Below, piece by piece: positions 46,722-60,140 of a stretch of 64,000 bases of DNA. Origin of the DNA: Brevipalpus yothersi. Taxonomy: Eukaryota > Arthropoda > Arachnida > Trombidiformes > Tenuipalpidae. The notes below the pieces were generated by a model. The model worked only from the letters and a program-made list of their open reading frames with translations. It had not been told where the DNA came from and did no database searches. How positions within the stretch are numbered: position 1 is the stretch's first letter; each line of letters starts with the position of its first letter. The position numbers and the translations under genes are program-made. The DNA is taken from the NCBI GenBank assembly GCA_003956705.1, contig QZCP01000556.1:310001-374000 (forward strand). The letters are read 5' to 3'.

Positions 46722-49700
46722 GGGGCTTTTTGGCCCGAATTTTTGCAATTTTTAGCCCTTACATTGAGGAAAAGGTCCAATGAACCTTGTGCCATCTCTT
46801 TTTTGCTTCCAAATTTGCTCAGATTTCTCTCGATCACGATTTTTGGACTCCACTTACTCTTTGTTCTATCAATGATGAGCTCCGAAAGTAACATAAGTTG
46901 GCTGTGATGGGAAAAAGTTCCATCTAATTAATGATGAAAGTTTAATACATTGCTCCACCTGACGATGATGCTTTTAAAAGACTGAGAGATGCGGCTATAG
47001 TTTTCAGTTTTCAGTTTTTTTAGTGAAAAATCCATAAAACGATCCGAGAAATCATTTGTGCATAATTAGGGTAGATTTTTTCAGGTTGAAATTGTAACAT
47101 AGCCACTTGAGTCACCCTAGGGGCAAAATGCAAATGCGAATTGAAAATTTGTTCAGAGCTCATGAAAAATGAAAAGAAAGATGAAGAAAATATGAAACAA
47201 GCCGAAAATGACATGAATTAAAGATAATCAATTAATACAACAATGATTTTAGTTCAAACTCGGCTCGTGATTGTCTAAAAATGATCTTTAGCTCATCGTT
47301 ATGTTAGATTACCGAGACTCACCGATACTTCAATACTCTTTATGAAAATCATGATATTTTCATCTAAAACCTTCAGAGTCCTGTGGAAGAATATTCCATC
47401 AAATGAAACTGCTTGTAAATAAATTTTTTAGATAATCAAATTTGATTCAATCTCGTTAACAAACTTATAAATTTCGAAGAAAGCTCAGAAGCATGCCTTG
47501 TGTTGGTGGATCGTTAAGGTTAATACCATCAAAGAGTTGCTCAATTCGATCAAATTCGATCGTAGAAAACTCTTGGACATGAATGTTCTACTTGGTTACT
47601 TCGTTTCTCGAATTATAATTGGATGCAATTGTTTTTTCTTATCATATGTTATGAAAATAGTCAGAGTTAGGGTAGTCGAAAAGTTCTTAGACTATCTCAG
47701 CACAAGAATTCGAATAAGAGCTCATTTCGGAGAGGAGTGTTATCCTGAATAATTAGATTTGTATCTATTGTTCAGCCTTTGCCTGATAGGGTGATGAAGA
47801 TTTGAGTTATTCCTTTTTACAATGAAATATTCGTTTCTATTCACTATGTACAATATTTTCCGGAATGTTCCAATGGAACAGGCTTTTTAAACGTTAGAAA
47901 AACCATGAACTTATGTCAAACAATTCAAAACATCCAATTTTGATCCAAATATGTAGTCTGTAGGAGAATTCTCCCTTTTTTAAAATCGAAAAACAAGGAA
48001 CAAAGTCATCAACATCATGTATTTTGTGCGTTAGATCCAAGAAAACAGACTGCTGTACTCAGTACACTATAGCTTGTTATAACTTTTCGAGATGGAATTT
48101 GACAGATTTTTATAAAGCATGGTTAGGAATAATACGCAAAGGAATAAAGCTGAGGGGATGAGAATTCTAGTCATAGTAAGATTGAGAACTAATTTTATGG
48201 GATAGCAACTTTGATGATGATCTGCATGTAAAAAATGAAGTCAAATGAAGTCAAATGATGCGGAAAGCCATCAGATGGATGGAGAATAAAATTTGCACAC
48301 CAATAGCATCAATAACTTGTCACGAATACATTTCATTTCTGTCTGCTCAAAGAAAAATTTCTCATCATATTGATCCATCAATTGTGTTGCTCAAAAATCT
48401 TGTTAAAGGATTTTCCATCTTCTATCCAAAGAAGGTAAGGGAAGCTCAAAAAGAGTCTCGAAATCCTAACTCGACGCCCAATAGAGTTCATCTGATTTCT
48501 CATGAGCCAAAGAATGGAAAGAGAATATTCTTCTCTTTGGCAGTATCTTACTTCCACAGTTTCAGCCATTCATTTGAATTTTGAGGTAATCCTTCACCTT
48601 GAACAAGCATGATTTGCGATTCCTCAGCTCAAAAATAGGAAATTTCAAGAAACAAGGCAGTATTAGTTTCCAGACAGCCAGAATCAATTGGAAAAGCTGT
48701 TGGCCATTTCTTGGGGTTAAAATTTTCTTCCTTGAGCTAGATTAATCAATTGAGCAGAAAATTTCAAGGAACTTATCAATTTTTAGCCTCTCAGAAACAA
48801 TTCTGAGAACTCGTTTGTTTCAAGAAGCTAAGAATCATAAGTTCCTTTGGATCAGAGAAATTCTCATGGCATGTGTGTTCTCTGGATTTCAAGGCTTGTT
48901 GATAGCACAATTTGATGCAGATTTTTTCGCAGTATTTTCCGTCTTCTCTTGATTATAATGATTCGGCTTATGAAAACCTATAGTGAAGCGATGAAAAGAA
49001 TTTGATGACACTCTTAACAGCCTGCTTGAAACAATCGGTAGCTGAAAAATTTGTCCATTCTTGCTAGACGATAGCTTCCATCATCATGAATATGTCAATT
49101 GGACAAACCATAGACTATGACAGACCTATGATTGTGAAATTAACTAATGCCATTGGTACCATGGATCCACCATGAATTAGATGCTTACCAGACAATGATC
49201 TACAAAATAATGACTATAATGTAGAGTCATTGACTTGACAATCTTAAGCTCTATTGTTTAGATCACATGAATCCTTTGAGGGCTGTATTACTCTATGGGA
49301 ATCTCGCTTGATGATCAGATATTTCACTCAATTACTCGGCTTTCACCGTTATCACATGGATAGATGATTCTATTCTGTTCTCATCATGAACGTAAACTCT
49401 TAAGAAATTATTACATTGACTGATTATTCTTGAGAGTATATTCTTAGAGAGCCGCGGAAGATGGTAACTAATTGATTGAAATCTCTATGGATAGAGTCGA
49501 AAATTTTACATAGTTTCCATAAGATACACTGATTCGAACAATGATCATCATAATCTGTTTTGAAGAATGTTGGTGATCTGGATCATTGAGAAAAATTGTG
49601 TCCAAAATCGCAACTCCTTTCGACTGGTTTTTATTAGTGGAAAAGATCAGAATAATTGAATAAATTCATCCACACTTTCAATGTATCGTCTATTAAGCGT

Positions 49701-51088
49701 GGTAAGGCGCTTTGAGGACCATCTTCTTCTTTAATGCTTCCGGTTTTGAGTATCTTCTCGATCAACAGTAAATACAAGAAGAATAAGGTGTTGAATGGAA
49801 TCAGAACATTTTCAAAGGATTACATGAGTATATCTTCCTGATATTCACTATTCGCTTTGACCTCGTAACCATTAACTGTCGACATCAGTTCGTGATTAGA
49901 AACCCGTTCTTTAATGGCAAAGTGATACTCTCTTTCTATTCATTTGCGGTTTACTTTCGGGGTTCCTCAATACACTTGGAATACTCATGGGGAGGGGGGA
50001 GAGGTGGCAAAAATTTTGGCAATTGTGATCAGCCTACAGCATGAGAATCCAGGAGAGGAATTCTCTCTTCACACACACAACCGTTCTTCATGAGCTGAGA
50101 ACTCGGAATGAGATGAGTTCGGAATTTGAGCAGATAGGAGAGAGAGAGAGAAAGATGAGAGAAAGGAAAAGAGAGAGAGAGAAAGAGAGAAGCAGCCATT
50201 TTAAGGCTCTCTAAAAGAGAGAGACAAATAGAAAGAGAGAGGAGAGAGAAGGAAGAGAGAAAGAGAGAGAGAGAGAGTAAGAGAGTGAGAGAGAGAGAGA
50301 GGTGAATGGAAAAAAGAGGGAAGGAATTCTTGAATGATATTTACTACAGCTAGCTACAGCTTCTGATCCCTTGATCAAATCTGTAGAGGAGAGAGAGAAT
50401 GAATTTATGTTGAAATATACTTAACCTCGTGATCATTAAAGGGCCAGTTTGTGTAACAATATTGAAATGGGGTGTGATGGGAGATATGTGTGTTTAATAC
50501 TATTGTAATTATTATTATTATTATTATTGTCTATTTAGTGAGATAATATTTTTAATTCCCTCTTCTATCAGTCCACACCACAACATTCAATCCTTCAAGT
50601 ACATATACACACACACACATACATTCATTTTTGCAAATTATTAATTCAAGTGACCCAGTAATCGCTACTCGCACACACTACACACACAGTCTCTCTCTCT
50701 ATCTCTGTTAATTAGGTGAGTATGACCGTTATTTTTTTTGTTTTATTAATTTCTTGATATTTTGACCTGATCATGTTGGCCAACATGGCTCTAAGAGAGA
50801 GAAGTGATGAGTACAGTATGAACTGTACTTTTTCATGTTCTGATACACCATGTTCAATGGTCCAGGCTTTGCTCAGTATTCCGGATGGGCTAAGGTGGGA
50901 GTGAGTGGGATGGATTTATATATATATATCTGAAACCGGAACGAAACTCCCTTCAATCTTCTTTTTCATCTTCTCTTTTTCCCCTTTTTTCAAGTGAGAG
51001 ATGTTTTCATCTCTTCCTCAGCTTGTTCTTAATTCAATTTACTTTCCCGTTAATGAATTATCCTGGACACATCCTCCTTACATTACAT

Positions 51089-51124
<36 letters not shown>

Positions 51125-51374
51125 NNNNNNNNNNNNNNNNNNNNNNNNNNNNNNNNNNNNNNNNNNNNNNNNNNNNNNNNNNNNNNNNNNNNNNNNNNNN
51201 NNNNNNNNNNNNNNNNNNNNNNNNNNNNNNNNNNNNNNNNNNNNNNNNNNNNNNNNNNNNNNNNNNNNNNNNNNNNNNNNNNNNNNNNNNNNNNNNNNNN
51301 NNNNNNNNNNNNNNNNNNNNNNNNNNNNNNNNNNNNNNNNNNNNNNNNNNNNNNNNNNNNNNNNNNNNNNNNNN

Positions 51375-51448
<74 letters not shown>

Positions 51449-52586
51449 TCTCTTGATATTCATCTTTCTCTCTCTTTATTTCATACACACTCTTGTTTCC
51501 CCTGGTTTTATGTATGTATATGTGTGAGTGTGTGATCATGGCTAGATGTTTACCACTATTTTTTCTCTCTCACCATGATCATCCTTGATGTACTCTTCTC
51601 TCTCTTTCTCTCTCTCTTCCACAACCAATAGGTAGTAGTAGTACTTGATTGTGGATGCATGTTTCATTATTATCATCAACCAAAAACTACTCTCTCTCTC
51701 TATCTCTTTCTTTTTCTCTCTCTCTCTTTTTCTACATCAACGTCCTCACTATTCTCACGTATTCGGTAGTGACCCAGTGGGCTTAGAACCCAGTGACGTT
51801 TACAGTATACAGTATACACAACCTCTAATCTCATGTACATGTATATATATACATATATATACATGAACATCCCGATAATGATTTGATTATGTGTATTTAA
51901 ATTTATATATCAATTTTATTATTATACAGTGTGTATGTTTGTGATGAAATGTTTAGTTTTACCATTGATGAATGGTATACAAGAGAAAAATTGATTCTCT
52001 CTACACACACATTTACATCAATGAATGATCTTTTACCACTTTTTGTAAAGTGATTGTGATTTTTATTTACACACAATATCAGGATTAATTGGCTTCTCTG
52101 AGCTGACCTTTTCGCTTTCTATCTTCCATCTTTCATCATCCATAATCATGTGTCACCACTCTTTCTGAAGGTATCCAATCTGTGTGTTTTGATTACACTC
52201 TTGATCTACAATTGATTTCACTTTGATATGCAAACATTTGTGCATAGTGGTGATAGATAAAATGGTTCATTAAACATCCTCATCTATGGATCAAATTAGC
52301 TTTACCCATTAGTTTGAAGGATCTTTGGGATATGTTTATTTCTCCTTCTTTCTTTTGATAACTAGTAAACTTTGGATGATTATTTACTCTCTTTTCTCAT
52401 GTCTGTCATGGATTGAAGTGTTCGCCTCTCCTCTCTTTTTCTCTTACTCTGTTTTCGGTCTCTCAATGAATCATTTGTGATTAAGATTACAAATTTTATC
52501 TCTACTAATCCTCTCTCTTTCTGGCTCTCCATCATTTATTATCAATTTCTCATTAGATCACTTCTCCTTGAATTGGAGCTTCCAAC
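46722..52586. other. long gene-poor region with microsatellites, a gap and the BAHD1 5' region
   Basis: No protein gene is recognised; frames near 47498-47752 and 48255-48584 lack family resemblance. From about 50130 to 50310 the plus strand is GA-rich with many interrupted GAGA runs. 250 unresolved bases lie inside a TC tract at 51125-51374. A donor-like TTAATTAG|GTGAGTATG at 50716 could end a non-coding first exon of BAHD1, with an acceptor-like TTCTCATTAG near 52556. TA-rich and CA/TG tracts are scattered. Confidence 0.45.
51091..51442. repeat. (TC)n microsatellite interrupted by assembly gap
   Basis: TC units run to 51124, then 250 N (51125-51374), then TC units resume to 51442. The gap is almost certainly an unresolved expansion of the same repeat; its true length is unknown. 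Confidence 0.9.
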
Positions 52587-55500
52587 ATGGCAAAATCTCC
52601 AAAACAAAATTCTAATGGTACAACCAAGCGAAATTTGCGCTCCAAAGGACCCCCAATCGCATTCAAATCAGCACCTAGTCAAAATATGTCAAAGCAATCT
52701 TCACATAACAATATAAGAACTAAGCGTTCACCTTCTTCTACCAAAAATCATTCTCATCATGAAATAAATTCTAAATCTATTGAATCATCTGGAGCTATCT
52801 CGAATAGTGAGTATTATTTGGGAATCTTGTCATAAGTTAGTTTGAAGAGTTGAGTATTCAAACAAGGAGGCTAGCTTTTTTCAGTTGAGGACAATAAAGA
52901 TTTCGATATGAAATAGATGAAAAACACTCAAACATATCAAGCATTCTCTGTATGAGGATCCTTTGACATCAAAATCACCAGAATTCAGAGAATAACGGAA
53001 AATCAGTAAAGCTGATTTTCCTTCCTTCTGTAGTTTTTCATCAGTAGCAGATTTCTTTCTTGGTAGTTCTGAGTTCCTCCTGATGCGATGGGCTTTGACA
53101 GGAATATGACTTTGATTTGAAGGACAGCTTCTGTTTTGTCTGAGTGTCTTGATCCTTCTTCTCTATGACCCTCAATTTCTCATATGTGCAACCAAATTGA
53201 CATGTCTCTCTTCATTTCTCTCAGGTGCAATCAAAAGCGAACTAAAAAATGGAACAAAGTCTTCATCAGATGCTATAAATTCAGTTTATAATGAAAGTAA
53301 CAATTCTATTATGAGAAAGAATAATTCTATTGATAAAAAGTCTCCACCAAAGAAGAAAAAAATCATCAAGACTAGCAGCTGTAAAGTGACTAAAAACGCT
53401 GAAACTACCATGGCCAAAGGCGATAACGCAACTAACAAGATTACTTCGACTAATGGCCATGTTTCTAGCCCAAGAGGCCGTGGTCATCGAGTTGCAAGTT
53501 TGAATGCAATGTTTAAGGTTCATCTCATGTACGAATCTCAGCGCAAACGAGGAAGTGATGAGGAAAGTGATTATCAAGTGGCATCTTCAACGTCCTCCTC
53601 TCCATCTCGTAAACCAAAATCCAAGCCCACCGTAACACCGAATAAAGCTGCTCTTCAACAAAACTCCAAGGCAACCAGTGCTAAAGATTCTAGTGGTAAA
53701 AAGTCAAAAAAGTCGACTCATGTGAAAAAAGAAACATCAAAAAAGAAAGAGAAAATCAAAAAAACAGTCAAAAAAGTTGAAACAAAGAAAAAAGCAACGA
53801 AAGAAAGTGAAAAGGATTCATCAAAAGGCAAAGAGCTGGTATTGGTTGACCCTAAATCCAAACAAATCAAAGTTGCACGCAAAAGAAAATTGGCCAATGA
53901 GGATGTTGAAATCATCGACACTAGGCTGTGTAAGAGAATGGCCAGTCTGAATGCATCTGCAATACTAGCAGCTAGTTATTTACCTGAGAAAATTGTGAAG
54001 AGAAGTCGATCAATTGAATCTTCTCGATCAATCGGATCCACTGTTGAAATGATACAAGAAACTAAAATAAGTTCCTCCATATCAAGAGTTCAGGTTCCAT
54101 CTTCAACCACAATTCATTCGGTTCACGAGACCAATCATGTTGTTGTGGAATCTGCGAAAACCATTGAAACAGTTAAGGAAGTGCGACGAATGAGTGGTAA
54201 GATTCGTGATCGTTTGGTAGCCATTGAAATGATGGAGCGGGAAAATGATGCTAGCAAGGAGCCATTGGATACAGTATCAAATAATCGATCTAAATCGAGA
54301 ATAACTTCTGCAAAGCAAACCAATCAAACTAGTGTCAGGCGAAGCACCAAAACCAATCGCCGAACAGATCATCATCTAAACCATCAGCATCCTGTTTTGA
54401 ATGGACCAGAGGCCACTGGTGTACGAACCACAGAGTATCAGGTAACCAAAGTTCAGATGAGTACAAACAAAGGTACTCACATGAAGCGAGAAAAGTTAGC
54501 TCATCAGATCGAGACCATTTTGGAAAAAGATGCTGTTGTCAGAGAGTACCAATTCCAAAGCAAGGCTACCAGTCAAAGCTATCGCATTCAGATGGAATCT
54601 TCCTCTTATAATCAGCCAGTGACCAATGTTCTCAATTCGAGTACAGTTCATGCATTACCATGTTTGCCTATCCATACACCTAGTGTCAGCGATCTACATC
54701 TTAATAGCGGTCCCAGTGTGATACAAAGTGCACCCATTCTCACAACTAATCAAGGTCTAAATCATGCTGCCTGTTTCACTCATCCTAATCAACCTGTACT
54801 CCAGATAGCTTGCAATTCGCCTTACAGAGCCTTGCAACCGGCTTCCATAAGTCAGTTGCCAGTGCTCAATATTGGGCCGCAATATCCATCTCATTATGCA
54901 AGTGCCTTTTCGGTGCCTCATTATTCAAACCCTGCAGCTTCCATCAATTATTCCACCGAAACATACGGTTTCTATCCTCCCGGTTCTATTATCCAACCAA
55001 TACATGATCCATACATTCGAGCCTATCCGCTCCACAAGCCGATACCTTTTCATGCCTCTCCGATGGTGCACACTCGCACCGATCAAACTTATCCCGACTA
55101 TGGTGCATCCATGTCCTCCATGTCAACACAAACCTCTACTGGCTCCCTTCATCAACAATCACAGACACCTTCTAACCACCAGCAACAGCAACCACAATTA
55201 CAACCGCAACACACAACCCTTCTCACACCAACTTTACAGTCAACGCTGATTACTTCAAACAATATCACTCGACCCACTCCAACTACCACAATTCAAATTG
55301 AACCACTGCGACCTCATTTTGAAAACACGAATTCCTTCATTCTTCATCAACCTATTAGCGATCTATCGTACACTTTCAGACCCCACGAAATTATATCACG
55401 AGAAGAACCGGTCATTTTACCTTTAGATGTTCCCCGCAGTACCTCCATTAGTAGTATAAATATGAATCACAATATGAATAATCAATCTGTTCCTAGTAAC

Positions 55501-57190
55501 ACCAACAATGAGAGCACGTCTGAAGCAACTGTCATCAACTCAAATTGTGAAAGACCTCCATCTGTAACATTCTTGGGCACTTCTTCTGGTAGTTCATCAA
55601 GAGGATCCATCTCAAGACTTTTCTCAGGCATCACGAACAATACCGGTCTAGGCCGTGGCATGTCACCGATTCCCGGTCCTTCGCCTGTGGCTGTTGCCAC
55701 ACCGGTGAGTGTTGACTCAACCGGCACTCATCAGCGGTCTCCGTTAACCGTAATTACTGAAGTCTTCCCGGTAAAACGGAACAATATTGAGCCCAAAAAG
55801 AGTGGCACTGAGACTCATGTTTCGATAACTCCTCTGATGTGTGAGCCAACTTCGAGTCGGTCTTCGCGAGACATTTCAACCTCCAATTGCTCTGCCACTC
55901 CGATTGGTTCACAAAGAAATGATCGAGCTCCTAGTGCACTCAATCATAATCATCATCACAATCCGAATTCATCCTCATCGAATTCATCGCTGAATCGAGT
56001 CAATAATGATAAGCATGCTTCTTCATCATCTACCTCATCGACAAGCAAAACAATATCTACCACAAGCAATGGATGTCAGCCGAGTAGACCTTCGAACAGT
56101 TCAGCAATATGTGCGGTAATACCACAAAGAGCTCCTAGAAAAGAGGCTTTCTTGCCTCCAAATCCAAATATCAGCAAAAAGACAACGAATCAAGTTAAAT
56201 TGAAACGACCCCCAACAGTTCCAGTATGCAACATCAATTCACAGAAAAAAGCGACGTCTGTTGCTTGTATACCTGTGAATGTTGCTCCTCCGATGAAGAA
56301 AAAGTCACCAAATCTGAGCAAAACAAGAATTGAAATAGTTCAAGCTGATAGTAGAGTCTCTCCAAATTCTGATCCCAGTATGTCGAAAAAATCCGGAAAG
56401 AAGAGGCTTAGTCATGGCTGGTCTTGGGAAGGAAAGCCCTCTAAAGAGCTCGTATATGTAAAGGTATGTCAAAGATTAGTTTTCTGATTACCTCTCATTT
56501 CCTCTCTTTCCTCTCTCTTTACTTCTCTCTCTCTTCCTCTTTCTCTCTCCATCTCTGTTCATCATGTAACTCAAATTATTATCATTTTTTGTAGGCCGAA
56601 GATCCTCCGCAATTGCGTGACTGTTATCCTGCAATTTGTCACATTCAAGGTGATATCATTAGAGTTCGAGACTGCGTCTTGCTTCGTAGCGGTCCTCGTA
56701 AAACTGATTTGCATTTTGTTGCAAAGATAGGTGCTCTATGGGAGGCACCTGATACAGGTAAGATATTATTTTGCTTCCAATTATGATTATAATGATCTGA
56801 TCATTTTTTTCATTCTTTTTCTCATCAGGCGAGATGATGATGAGTTTACTTTGGTACTATCGACCAGAGCACACCGAACCGGGTCGAAAGCCACACCAAA
56901 TGCCTGACGAGATATTCGCTTCCAAGCATCGAGATGTGAACAGCGTTGCATGTATCGACGACAAGTGCTATGTATTAACTTTTAACGAATATTGTAGATA
57001 TCGTAGAGAGCTCAAGATGAAAGCTGAAGGTCAAAAAACTTCACTAATTGACACCATAGTTCCGTTAGACAAAGAGACTTATTTCAGAAAGAAAAGACTT
57101 CCCAGTGGACAAGTTTGTCCTGACAGGGTTTTTTGCTGTCGTAAAGTTTATGATTTCCGGTTGAAAAGAACTTTGAAAAATCCTATATGA
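52587..57190 (+). CDS. Bahd1: BAH-domain chromatin protein, BAHD1/winged-eye type
   Basis: Exons 52587-52806, 53225-56463, 56595-56757 and 56829-57190 join in phase to give 1,327 residues. The first 1,130 residues are low-complexity: Lys-rich near residues 200-290 (basic, nuclear-localisation-like), then Gln/His/Pro-rich and Ser/Asn-rich stretches. The C-terminus from about 1137 is strongly conserved: HGWSWEG, VRDCVLLRSGPRKTDLHFVAKI, MMMSLLWYYRPEHTEPGR, EIFASKHRDVNSVACIDDKC, YVLTF-EYCRY, CRKVYDFR...LKNP. This is the BAHD1 BAH domain almost residue for residue. Vertebrate BAHD1 promotes heterochromatin and silencing and reads H3K27me3; Drosophila winged eye is the related protein. BAHD1 is about 780 aa in human, so the disordered part is expanded here. 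Exon 2 alone is 3.2 kb. Non-coding upstream exons are likely. Confidence 0.9.
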
Positions 57191-58052
57191 TATTAATCCA
57201 AATATGTCCCGAATATCTTTCTATCTCTTTCTCTCACTTCATCATCTATGGGAAATTTACTCCCAAACTGTCCGACGTATCCTTTTTCTTCAATTCATCT
57301 ATTGTCCACACTTTCTTAGAAAGTTTTCAAACCAAAAATAATCGTCTTTTTCATACATTTCCGTGCCCTATCTCACCTACTTTGTCATCTAATAGACCAT
57401 ATTGTATCACCATTCTTTGGTTGATTATCATTGATATTTTTTGTTAGGAGATAAAACACATGGAGGTATTGATTAAAGCTACCTTCTCCGGTGCAATTTA
57501 TAGTCTTCATTCCATCAAAAACCAGCCCACTGTTGGATTCCTCAAAACGTTAGCCTTGCTTTAGTTTTACTCGAATGCTTCAAGAATAGATGATTTATGA
57601 CAGATCAAATTTCTTGAACAGAGGTAGCGATTTCAAGCGAGAAAGATCCAACTTTCATCACTCTGGTTTCGAGTTGATCAACAATACAAATCTTCACAGA
57701 TATGTCAGGTAAGAATTGAAACATGATCAATCGATAATAGATTATGGATTATGGAAGTACTTTGAGTGAGAAATTTTGATCACTCAATCAGCTAGTTGTG
57801 AGTGCGAGCAGAGAAAACTCTTCAAAGTTTCTTTTGAGAACATCATGAGCAATCAATCAAAATCTGTAGATATCCAACGAATTACTAGGATTCAAGTTGA
57901 ATGATAACGTTTATATGAGAGAGTAAAAAGAGATAGGTGTCAAAAAAGCACCGAAGAGCGACTTTTCTTATTTAAATACACCCTCAGTCATATCCCAGTC
58001 TCAGACCAATCAGTCATGAATGAGTTTCGGAAATAATTTCCATTCGTGGCAG
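57191..58052. other. convergent intergenic, BAHD1 and TMEM208
   Basis: 862 nt between two 3' ends; no gene or structured RNA recognised and no clear AATAAA for either gene. Confidence 0.45.
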
Positions 58053-58931
58053 TTAGTTCATGCGTCGCATTCTTCTTTCCATTTTCCTCTGCTTCTTCTC
58101 ATTAACTGGGCCATCCTCTGGAGCTGGTGCAAAAATCCATGGAGCCAGAACATTTACCCAAACGAGATAAGATGCGTAAAAAGGAGCCTGAAAGGGATAA
58201 GAATATTAACATGAATATTGAATGTTGGAGTGAAAATTTTTCTCTTCCAGAGCAGTGAAACCGGCTACTTACAGCAAGCCAAAGTAACAAAAAATAATTT
58301 GATATCAGCGATAAACATTGACAAATTACTGTTAATATAACAATATCCTTGGCATATCTGTGATTTAACGGAAATAATTAATCAGAAAAGTCTTCATAAA
58401 AAATTATTTGCCATGTAACTTACTCTGCCATGCCCGCTTCCATATTCAAATCGATGCCACCATCAATAAGAGATCCACTTTCCGAATAGGATGGTTTGGC
58501 CATGAATTGCATGAATGAGATGGCCGAAACATAGATTATGAGTGATATGAAAGCTGTTAACTGAAGAAGGGTATGATTGAATGAGAAGTTTGATAAAACT
58601 AACTTAATCAAAAGCTTACCATAGTTCCAAATCTTAAGTGGTCAAAGAAGAAGAGCCACATGACCAAGAGATAGAGACCCTGAATGGTAAAAGGGTGGAA
58701 TGAAAATTTACCTTTCAATCATCAGAAGATTCATCGAAAGAAATCTAACTCACCAATGAACCAGATGAAAGCATGGTATAAAATTTAATGGTACTTTTAT
58801 TATCTTCCAAGATTTTTTTCTGGCCCTTGGTAGCCTTTTTCTCCGTTTTCTGTGTGCCCTATCATGGTAAACACAATCAATGAGTCAATCAAACCAACAA
58901 ACATGATCAATCTTCCATTGCTTACCATCAT
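58053..58931 (-). CDS. Tmem208: TMEM208 (SND3-type ER targeting component)
   Basis: Six exons, 58931-58926 (ATGATG only), 58858-58754, 58679-58620, 58560-58424, 58357-58273 and 58187-58053, give 175 residues (human 173). The N-terminus GTQKTEKKATKGQKKILEDN is basic. Conserved blocks are KPSYSESGSLIDGGIDLNME, AGMAEYAKDIVILTVICQ, YLVWVNVLAPWIFAPAPE and the basic tail KKQRKMERRMRRMN. Three or four membrane segments lie between them. TMEM208 acts at the ER membrane in the SND route of protein targeting (yeast Snd3 counterpart). The first exon holds just two Met codons, with a normal GTAAG donor. Introns are 60-100 nt. Every splice phase matches. Confidence 0.94.
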
Positions 58932-60140
58932 CTTTAAACAGTGATGTGAATTATAATAATTTTCAATCAAAAAAGAACGATTATCGTATTCAATAAGCCG
59001 AGATCACAGAGAGATGATCAAATGAATCACAAGAAGTAGTTTTCAATTTTGCTGATTGATTTGGTTCAAGTTGAGTTGAAAGTTGATCGATGCCACACAA
59101 GTTGTTAGAATCACAAGAAACATGGTAGATAACACTTAATCAACAGAATATATCTTTTTCAATTATAATTAGGAATAAAAGATGTCCAAATTTCATCGAA
59201 AATCATCGGGATTATCATGAATTCAGTTCATGCCATGAAGAATCTTCATTGAAGATGATGTTGACTCAACATTCGAATTGAGTATATCCGATCTTCAGAT
59301 CTTAGGATCAGTTCCAAAAAAGATACTCTCTCTCTCTTTTCCACTCTGTTTTATCATGAACATTTCCGGTCGGTTCAAGATATTGATGATTTATCTGATC
59401 ATGAAATATTTTGAAAGATTTCTCAGCTTAGAAAATATTAGATTGAGAAAGGAATTCAAGAAAATTGGTCTTCACTAGCCATGGAAGAGATGGTAGAAAA
59501 TTTTTCACTCAGTTGGATAAATTTTTTCCAATATCATTCGAACATTTTTCTCAGAATCATTCTCTCAATTGTCAGATTATTGTTAGCAAAAATAAGTATC
59601 AAGAAGAAGAATTTGAATGAAAAATTTGTATAGCTTGCATATTTCATAACTCTCATTCGATTGGTGAGAGTGTGTCAATTAGACTGGTATCTTCAGGGTT
59701 TTCTTCCTTCTGGTGAGGGTGCCAACTGTGACAAGTATTTGTCAATAGTGGCATATATTCGAGGCCTTTCCAACCACTTCGAAACACTTGAGACTTGAGA
59801 CTTGCTGGCGTCGATGTTGAGCAAATAGTTTAGAGTTTAGTTTAGAAGTTTGATCGCAAAGTTAGAGAAGTTAGTGAAATTATCGAATGCTTGGATGACC
59901 AGTGTGACCTAAATTGTTGAAAATTCACCGATTTCTTCGAATTTCAAACCTAATAAACCAATTGAGTATACGAGTGAGACATCACACATCAACAACTCAT
60001 ATCTCCAATAGCTTTTCCACGAATAGTCAATCAATCATTGAGAGAACTTTTTGATGAAGGTTTCGTAATTTATACTAATGTAACAAATGATAAGAATCTA
60101 TGAAAGTTCATCACAAAATTTTAACGATAATCCTATTCTT
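58932..60140. other. intergenic between ATP23 and TMEM208
   Basis: About 1.2 kb in a head-to-tail minus-strand pair. No gene recognised; the frame near 59278-59478 has no family resemblance. Confidence 0.45.

Noticed and set aside
47498..47752. 84-codon plus-strand frame
   Set aside because: No recognisable domain, no splice partners, no promoter and composition like the surrounding AT-rich DNA.
48255..48584. 109-codon plus-strand frame
   Set aside because: Low-quality composition and no family resemblance; treated as chance.
51001..51539. Long frames of Ser-Leu or Glu-Arg repeats across the TC tract
   Set aside because: They are translations of the TC/GA microsatellite and the N gap, not genes. 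The same holds for frames at 13072-13275, 38682-38902, 45266-45559 and 24818-25093.
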